Shown: positions 58,501-64,000 of the stretch, piece after piece | How the letters are laid out: each line of letters begins with the position of its first letter | Numbering within the stretch: position 1 is the stretch's first letter | Assembly: GCF_051106095.1 (NCBI RefSeq) | Contig: NC_135787.1 | Span: 173,809,001 to 173,873,000 of the forward strand | Origin: Pogona vitticeps | Lineage: Eukaryota > Chordata > Lepidosauria > Squamata > Agamidae | Length of the DNA: 64,000 nucleotides | Direction of reading: 5' to 3' | Notes under the pieces: model-generated | Database searches by the model: none | What the model saw: only the letters and a program-made list of their open reading frames with translations | What the model was told of the DNA's origin: nothing | Made by a program: the position numbers and the translations under genes

Positions 58501-61500
58501 GTTATAAAATAAAAACTGCTTGTCGATTTTTCTTCAGTTTTATTTCTACATCTTGATGTTACAAGCAGAAAAAATTTGTAGCCAATTCTACCTGCTTGTA
58601 ACATACATTCTAGAACAATGATGGCAACAATTCTGATCACTCTCTGGCTGAAATCCTGTTGGGCAGGTATGCGAAAGGTGTATCTTTTGGAAGTGAACTG
58701 CCACAAGTTAAGAAATCTCCATAGGCAAGGTTCCCTCTAAGCCCTGCCCACAACTCCACTTCCCTCAACATAGCTTTCTTCTTCCTCCACAAAGCAATCA
58801 TGTTCAACCCTTTTGGTTCCTGTCACAGTGGAACCCTGCAAGCAGGGGGGCACAGTCACACATGACAGACAGAACTCCGCCCAGCGGCGATGAAAATTAG
58901 AGGGTACATTGTCCATAGGCATTATCTGTCACATGCTAAGTCACATGAACCAGTGTTCAACAGATAGCACCTCCTGAAATTTCTTAACTTGCACCAAAAG
59001 TTGCATAACAGCACAACAAGATTTTGGCTTCAAACAAGCAACACTACCTCTTATTAATTTTTGTTAAACAGATTTACAAAAAGCAAAGCAATACAAAACA
59101 TTAATCCACTCATCACCTTCCTGAATTTGGTCCCACTGCATTTCTGCTTCAACATTTCTCAAAACAGAGTTATTAATTGTTATTTTAAAAGAAGAATATA
59201 TAACTTTTTCAAACTATTCAAAACAATTCAAGTTGGTACAGGAGCTGTTGACAAATGACAGCTGTAGACCTATCACTTATGCATCATCTGGGTTCCACTT
59301 TATTATTTCCCAGGCCCAGCATTTCAAGCAGCATCATACTGCTGAGTCTAGCTACCATTTTAATTCCTCAAATGCCCTGAGTCAGTATTATTCAGGGTAT
59401 GATGGGGAGTTGCCTAGTACTGCTTATAATGCTGTTCCCCACCACCACCAAGTGTCCAATGATTGAGGAGAGTCCAAAGGGCACAATGCCTGTGACCCTA
59501 CAAATGCGGCACTGTTTCTAGAAGTTATTAGCACACAAGAAATTTTCCTTTCCTCCTTCAAACATTTATTTTTCTGTATTTGCTGACAGCTGTATCCACA
59601 CTGTCTCTTTCTCAGCCCAGATTGATCAATTAAATATGAAGTGGACAACGTCTACAAAACTACCTAAAGCAAAAGACATATATCATAGGTCAATATGTTT
59701 TCTACCTAATTATTCTTCCATTTGACAACAAAAGCCGTAAATCATTGTCCTTTGTTCTCCATTCAGGAACAGTGGAAGATGGTTGAAGAGGCTTGTTAAA
59801 CCTTCCATTCAATTTATAATTTGCTGTGTCCTGAAGCAAAAGACAAGTTTCACATTTATTTAATGGTACTTTAATAAGCTATTTCTCTATGCACTTTACA
59901 TTAGTGTTGGTGTGCTGCCAAACCACAATGAAAACACTGACAGCAAGCAAAGAGAGGGATACTACATTATTAATAGCTGTTATGGTCCAAAGAGATCAGT
60001 TTCACATATACAATTTATCTTACACACACACACCAAATTACAGCAACTCTTTCCTCCTACACAATACTGGGTTTTCCTTTCATCTGTTAGATACATATTA
60101 AGTTTCTGTTAAGTACAGCTGAACATGATTTTCTTTGAGCAATAAATAAAATCACAAGATTGCTACAGCAATTTACACTACAATTTTTGCAATGTTTCAG
60201 CATAAATATTCTTGAGTCTGGACATAATATTCTATTGTTTTCTTACTACACTAGTTCTAAATAATGATGGGGAAAACACTGTGACATTTGGACATCACGA
60301 GATTAATGAGACAGGTGTACATGGTAAGTACATTTTAATTGTGATGTCTAACCTAGAACCTTAGTACCCAAATTCTAAATTACGTATCAGTCAATCTACA
60401 TTTTTTCTAAAGTGTTTAGGAGCTATGTCTACTAGTGTAAGCACATTTTCATTTAGTTGAAAATGTGATCACTGGCAGGACATCACAGTTCTATTATAGC
60501 ATTTATTTCACAACTTAGTAACACTCTTTGTATGACATTTGCCTTGAATATTTAAATGTTTTGGCTGTGTCTTACTCTACTCTAATGCACAATACTTGCC
60601 TCTTCCCATGGGGACATCTCTAGTCTTTTGAGAACTTCCCTTGTGTGTAATTCTAGAATGTCCAGATTAGATGGAGTTTTGATAGCATGGTCTCGCAGCT
60701 TCCGTGCTTTTCGTTTGGAATGATGAGTGGTAGCTGATTCATTTGATGACCGTGAAACTTGGCACACAGTAATTCCCTGAGTTTTAACTGGTTTGCTATT
60801 TTCTTCCTTTAAATAATAATAAAAAAGTTATTTAGAGCTGACAATTTTGAGAGTTACACACTGCGTTCGAGTACTTGTTTATCAGTACTAAGAGCTAATA
60901 AACTGAGGCATTCCAGGTTTTTTGGTAGTATATCTAATACAATGAGGCCTTATACAAACAAGTATACTACTAAAGCATAAGTGATAAAGAATTTTATACT
61001 TCAAGTAACATCAAAGTAGTTGCCATTTGATGAAAGCTGTCATTAATTTCAAAATGTCTTTAACTTTCTCCATAAATCTCTATGTGAATTCTGAACGGTA
61101 AAACATTCTGATAGTGTGATTACAGTCAACATTTTATTATTATGCATGAACAGATTACCAAATACACAAAGGATTTAAAATAATAGGGAGCCAAATTGTT
61201 AGTTTTCAAGACAGGGAAAGAGGCATGCACACACAGCTAAAGCGGGATGAAATAGTCCATATATTATGCGTAATTTGATGCACAGGTGGAACATTTAACT
61301 ATCATAATTAGTAGCCTTTTATTCTTACCTCTACAGAACGAATAACTTTTGAAAGTTCTTTAATGAGCTGCCCAGGACGAATATTGTCTGGAATTTCAAA
61401 GGCATGTTCTGTTACAAGCTGTAAGCAAAACAGAAAAATCAGGTAAAGCATTCTAAATAGAAAGCAAAATTGCAAACATCGAGACTTTTTGGAAATGGTA

Positions 61501-63537
61501 TTACATTTATAAGGCTCCCTTTTTAAACATAAAGCAAATACTAAACCAATAAATACATCTCTGATAATACATTTGAACTTACATCTTTCTTCATCCATAA
61601 CTTTAAAGCAGTATGTAAAGCTTTCACTCCTTTCACTAAGAAAGCTTGGGGCTGAAAACCATCTTCTCTAAGCTCTAGAACAATCAGAACAGATTAGATG
61701 AGTATCGAAGTCAACAAGAATTTATCAAGCAATTTCTCTCACTCTTTATAAACCTATGCAAAATAACCGAAGTATTCCAAGTTTTGATATACAGCAAAAT
61801 GGTTTTCTGCAAGAGAATGAAGTTTAAATACAAGAGCCTATTTTTAAAATAAAAATTTACTGAAACTGCAAAATTGTTTATGCTTCATCATCATCATCAC
61901 CAACTTAGAACTACAGAGATGGAAAAGATCCTATGGATCACCGACCCCAGCTCCTGTCAAGGAGACACAGTGCGGAATTGAACTCCCAACATCTGGCTCC
62001 ACAGCCAGATACCTAAGTCACTGAGCTATCTAGCAGTTCAGATTAACAGCTGCAGCATGCAATACAGCAACGTGGCCTTATAATTATTATTTACATTTTG
62101 TAATATAAATATTATTAATTTAATTCAGATTTTTTGAAAAAAGGTCTCTGATCTATAACAGGTAAAGATGGATCCAAAATGTGGAAAAATGGAAGATGCA
62201 AGAGGCCTTAAGTCACCTAAAAATTGGAGCTATCAAGAACACAACTGTGTCAAGGCCCATACTTTATCCACTGCTGGAACAGATGGTGTCTTTCAACCAT
62301 ATGATTCTAGGGCTAATACCCCATTGCAAGTCCCAGCTGAGAGGAGAACTACCAAATTAATTTCTGAATGTTAAGTCAACAGTTACATAAATACCATTGA
62401 ATCACTAGGTCTGCTCCAGTTGGGATTAGCAATAGGATCTGCCCTGAAACATTTTTTCCATTTGTTAGTAAGCATTATAGAGTCATTCACTCTTGTACCT
62501 ACAATCTTCTTTAGCATGATCCCATTCAAAAAAACAAAACAAAACAAAACCACTGTGACCTGGTTCACACGATGAGCTAAAGATCTGCAGGAACCCTGAC
62601 TTGGTGTGGATGACCAACGTGCCAGTACATGTCACTCAATCACTCTTTTCTCAGGGGAACAAACCACAATGCTTGAGGCCTTGAAGTCTGTTTGTATGAC
62701 AGACATGTATCTGCCAAATTCCTCTATCTTAAAATTTCCAGATTTATTATTTCATTTTATTTATTCTTTACATTTATATCCCATCTTACTTACTTAGATT
62801 TATCTATTTGTTTGCTTGTTTGTTATTGCTTAAAACATCTTTAAATAACACAATTACTATGTGGAAGCCAGCATGCAAGAATGATCATCACCATATTCCC
62901 CATAAAACCATGCTGCTTACAATTTTTCAAACAGTGGCTAAGTGAGCTACAAAGAACTATAACTTACTTCCTCATGAAGATAGCACTCATGAAGAAATAA
63001 CTGTCTCCAAATGTGGGGAAGGTGATGGAAGAGGGTGTGTACATACTGGGCAAGGGGAGAAACAGCCAAAAATTTTCAGACGGCTGTTTGTGAATTTGAT
63101 CTTAAAACAAATATTCTTTTTTACTTCCATAGAAGTATATTTCAGATATATTAGTATCTTGAAGCAAGAAGTATAATACTTCTTGCTTCAAGATAAAACC
63201 ACTCCAAAGCAAACATCTTAGTCAACCTTTTCTTTTGTTATAAACTCTACAACATGAATGTTAATTTTTAAAATTGCAAATTCTTTGATTAGGTTCATAT
63301 TGAAAGTGAATGAAGTCATTAGTTACAAACTGTGACCTACATGCTTTTTTTAATGCGATGGACATTCTATGCTGATTGTTTAAACAAGAGTAAAAAGTGT
63401 AACCTCTTTTTAACGCATGAAATTAGTTACCTTTCAAAGTTTCCAGTAAGTTTTTGGCCACAAACCAACATATGGCTTCAAAGAAAGGGAATTTGAAAAG
63501 ATCTGGCGTTTTTAGCCTTTTCTCCATTTCATAACAC
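49426..63537 (-). CDS. KDM7A: KDM7A (JHDM1D) lysine demethylase 7A, last 12 coding exons
   Basis: Nuclear Fe(II)/2-oxoglutarate demethylase of H3K9me2/H3K27me2 (PHF2/PHF8 family). Exons in transcript order: 63431-63537, 61583-61674, 61329-61418, 60600-60806, 59706-59830, 58341-58498, 56742-56839, 55182-55327, 54858-55063, 52753-52835, 50917-51193, 49426-49520. They sum to 1684 bp in one frame, about 560 residues, from just after the JmjC core to the stop. Recognised by near identity to human KDM7[41 protein letters not shown]-like text, [36 protein letters not shown], and the basic tail ending [16 protein letters not shown]. The PHD finger and catalytic His/Asp lie beyond the right edge. One intron uses a GC donor. 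No break seen. Confidence 0.96.
49610..49797 (-). mobile_element. tRNA-derived SINE (RTE-tailed) in KDM7A intron
   Basis: Reverse of the family at 25880: tail side GTGCCATCAAGTCGGAACCA on the left, B-box reverse GGGGGTTCAAACCCAGCC and head reverse AGTCCTAGTCCATTACTC on the right. Confidence 0.7.
50917..51193 (-). CDS. KDM7A: KDM7A exon ([17 protein letters not shown])
   Basis: 277 bp, encodes [20 protein letters not shown] through [20 protein letters not shown] and [19 protein letters not shown]. Confidence 0.95.
51609..51864. mobile_element. Non-autonomous hAT, same family as 45724-46052, opposite direction
   Basis: Ends TAGGGGTCATCAACCCC and GGTTGGGGACCGCTG; duplication CCTTATAC / TCTTATAG (6 of 8). 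Same GCATGACACGCCCA-type inner repeats. In KDM7A intron. Confidence 0.85.
51987..52406. mobile_element. Tigger-like MITE, copy 2
   Basis: Ends CAGTGGTGCCTCGCTTGA and AAGAGGGGCACCACTG, TA-flanked. Carries the GCGATCGCAATTGCGATCGC palindrome at 52323-52342. In the same KDM7A intron as the hAT at 51609. Confidence 0.88.
52753..52835 (-). CDS. KDM7A: KDM7A exon ([11 protein letters not shown]), divergent
   Basis: 83 bp, encodes [20 protein letters not shown] and VPKVHSQ. Human has YHVKTEDPDLRTSSWIKQFD here, so only the first few residues match. Splice sites and phase are good. Confidence 0.82.
53140..53406. mobile_element. Hairpin MITE, GCTGAAATCCTGTTGC family
   Basis: Starts TGGCTGAAATCTTGTTGC and ends ATGCTAAGCAACAGGACTTC; inner arms CTAGAGT.GG.C and CACTAGAGT occur in both directions. 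In KDM7A intron. Confidence 0.7.
54858..55063 (-). CDS. KDM7A: KDM7A exon ([16 protein letters not shown])
   Basis: 206 bp, encodes [20 protein letters not shown] and [20 protein letters not shown], the family signature. Separated from the previous exon by an intron of only 118 bp. Confidence 0.95.
55182..55327 (-). CDS. KDM7A: KDM7A exon ([10 protein letters not shown])
   Basis: 146 bp, encodes [20 protein letters not shown] and [25 protein letters not shown]. Confidence 0.93.
56077..56437. mobile_element. Long-TIR foldback DNA element in KDM7A intron
   Basis: About 100-base inverted ends: GGGTATTTGTATATGAATA, GGTGGAAATAACGAG, GTCTGGCCCCATGGGG and GTCCACTCACCATTCC each recur inverted on the right side. 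A second pair, CAATGGATTAGC / GCTAATCCATTG, closes the loop. Flanked by TA. No ORF; superfamily not identified. Confidence 0.82.
56742..56839 (-). CDS. KDM7A: KDM7A exon (VKSELRN)
   Basis: 98 bp, encodes [20 protein letters not shown] and [12 protein letters not shown]. Confidence 0.93.
57117..57366. repeat. Hairpin repeat related to the GCTGAAATCC family
   Basis: Starts AGCTGAAATCCTGTTG; its TTTCAGAAATTAAAACATTTCC-like arm (57163-57184) recurs inverted at 57310-57335. Confidence 0.45.
57527..57946. mobile_element. Tigger-like MITE, copy 3
   Basis: Ends CAGTGGTGCCTCGCAAGAC and GTAATGCGAGGCACCACTG, TA-flanked. It lacks the duplicated GCGATCGC palindrome and has a single GCGGTCGCAAAACG instead. 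KDM7A intron. Confidence 0.9.
58341..58498 (-). CDS. KDM7A: KDM7A exon (acidic region)
   Basis: 158 bp, encodes [20 protein letters not shown] and an acidic, low-complexity stretch ending TQKPLN. Confidence 0.93.
58645..59032. mobile_element. Hairpin MITE split by a hAT insertion
   Basis: Starts TGGCTGAAATCCTGTTG and ends CAACAAGATTTTGGCTTCA; the arm CACAAGTTAAGAAAT recurs as ATTTCTTAACTTG. A 186-bp hAT lies between the arms. Confidence 0.65.
58726..58911. mobile_element. Short hAT element with perfect 8-bp target duplication
   Basis: Ends CAAGGTTCCCTCTAA and TTAGAGGGTACATTG; duplication TCCATAGG at 58718-58725 and 58912-58919. Confidence 0.85.
59706..59830 (-). CDS. KDM7A: KDM7A exon ([10 protein letters not shown])
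   Basis: 125 bp, encodes [20 protein letters not shown] and [21 protein letters not shown]. Confidence 0.95.
60600..60806 (-). CDS. KDM7A: KDM7A exon with GC donor
   Basis: 207 bp, encodes [20 protein letters not shown] through [20 protein letters not shown] and MSPWEE. The donor is AG|GCAAGT. The nearby GT at 60595-60594 gives the wrong phase and an early stop, so GC is required. Confidence 0.93.
61329..61418 (-). CDS. KDM7A: KDM7A exon ([10 protein letters not shown])
   Basis: 90 bp, phase 0 at both ends, encodes [20 protein letters not shown] and [10 protein letters not shown]. Confidence 0.95.
61583..61674 (-). CDS. KDM7A: KDM7A exon ([10 protein letters not shown])
   Basis: 92 bp, encodes [20 protein letters not shown] and [11 protein letters not shown]. 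Confidence 0.95.
61885..62038 (-). mobile_element. tRNA-derived SINE fragment in KDM7A intron
   Basis: Right end is the reversed head (GTCACTGAGCTATCTAGC), with reversed B box GGAATTGAACTCCCAAC. Left end is a (CATCAT) tail. Confidence 0.65.
62745..62800 (-). mobile_element. L2-like LINE tail
   Basis: TTTATTTATTCTTTACATTT followed by ATATCCCATCTTACTTA is a reversed L2-type end. Confidence 0.4.
63155..63195. repeat. Perfect 20-bp inverted repeat, 1-base spacer
   Basis: Arms TATCTTGAAGCAAGAAGTAT and its reverse complement around a single A, in the KDM7A intron next to exon 63431-63537. Confidence 0.95.
63431..63537 (-). CDS. KDM7A: KDM7A exon ([10 protein letters not shown])
   Basis: 107 bp, encodes [20 protein letters not shown] and [16 protein letters not shown], the helical linker after JmjC. 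It starts within a split Arg codon. Confidence 0.95.
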
Positions 63538-63824
63538 CTAAACAAACAATTTAGATCATTATTTATATGAAGATTTGGTCACTATTAAACAAGATCACCC
63601 AAATTCTATGCAGCAAATCAAGAAACAAGTTGCACAGCAAAATATAGTTAAGAACGCCAACATTCAGCTGAACTCTTCTAGGCTTCATTCTTGTCAATCT
63701 CAAACATCACAGACAATGATTTGAAGCCAGGTTTCACACAGGTAACACATAAACCCAACATTAAAAAAATACCATTCACGCAGATTTAGGTTTAGAACTA
63801 GAGCCCGAAAATTATGAGTGATAA

Positions 63825-64000
63825 GTAGTTACTTGTAAAAAGTTGCTTTGGGGGTAACAAAAATGTTACTATGTCACATGTCAAAAATGAATAGAACAAA
63901 TTTATACCTTATTTGTGTAACAAGTAATGTTTTAGTTACTTTAAGAAGTTACTTTACAGGTAATCAGAGGTACTTTTAGAGACATTCTGAGAGGAATTTT
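63825..64000. repeat. GTTACT/AGTAAC-rich repeat
   Basis: Repeated GTTACT, GTAACA and AAGTTACTTT on both strands, same type as 16785-16925; runs off the right edge. Confidence 0.5.

Noticed and set aside
60594-60601. GT donor within CAAGTATTG for the KDM7A exon
   Set aside because: It gives the wrong phase and a stop soon after the join; the GC donor restores the known protein.

Overview
This window is vertebrate nuclear DNA, most likely from a squamate reptile (lizard or snake). Genes are split into short GT-AG exons. The spaces between hold Sauria-type SINEs, BovB/RTE LINE remnants, CR1 and L2-like LINE pieces, Tigger-like, hAT and unclassified hairpin transposons, a Penelope-like remnant and many microsatellites. 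Sauria SINEs together with BovB are typical of squamates. I saw no bacterial features, no CRISPR array and no recognisable LTR retrovirus. The species cannot be named from the sequence.

Layout. (1) 728-7215, minus strand: exons 1-6 of a light-chain amino-acid antiporter of the SLC7A11 (xCT) type; later exons lie beyond the left edge. (2) 7.2-26.4 kb: a gene-poor, repeat-filled interval between two divergent transporter genes, ending in a 25-unit GGAA microsatellite. (3) 26910-41755, plus strand: a second, complete SLC7A11-like gene. Its 12 coding exons join in phase into a 481-residue protein, with a good poly(A) signal near 42.44 kb. (4) About 43.7-49.4 kb: probable long 3' UTR of KDM7A, minus strand. 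(5) 49426-63537, minus strand: the last 12 coding exons of KDM7A (JHDM1D), a JmjC histone demethylase. The PHD and most of the JmjC domain lie beyond the right edge.

Function and context. The two transporters match at exon lengths, phases and key residues: the Arg of TM3, the Cys that links to the heavy chain 4F2hc, and the Lys and Phe of the substrate pathway. They are therefore tandem but inverted paralogues. In human, KDM7A (7q34) and SLC7A11 (4q28) are on different chromosomes, so this head-to-head pair beside KDM7A is probably a separate xCT-like lineage and not SLC7A11 itself. KDM7A and the plus-strand transporter are convergent, tail to tail.

The points most worth following up are: the xCT-like pair and its shared Tyr-to-Phe change in TM6; microsatellites that form the polypyrimidine tract at one splice acceptor in each paralogue; the (GGAA)25 block upstream of the second gene; a GC-AG intron in KDM7A; nested transposons with intact target duplications; and fossil hammerhead-like folds in Penelope-like repeats.
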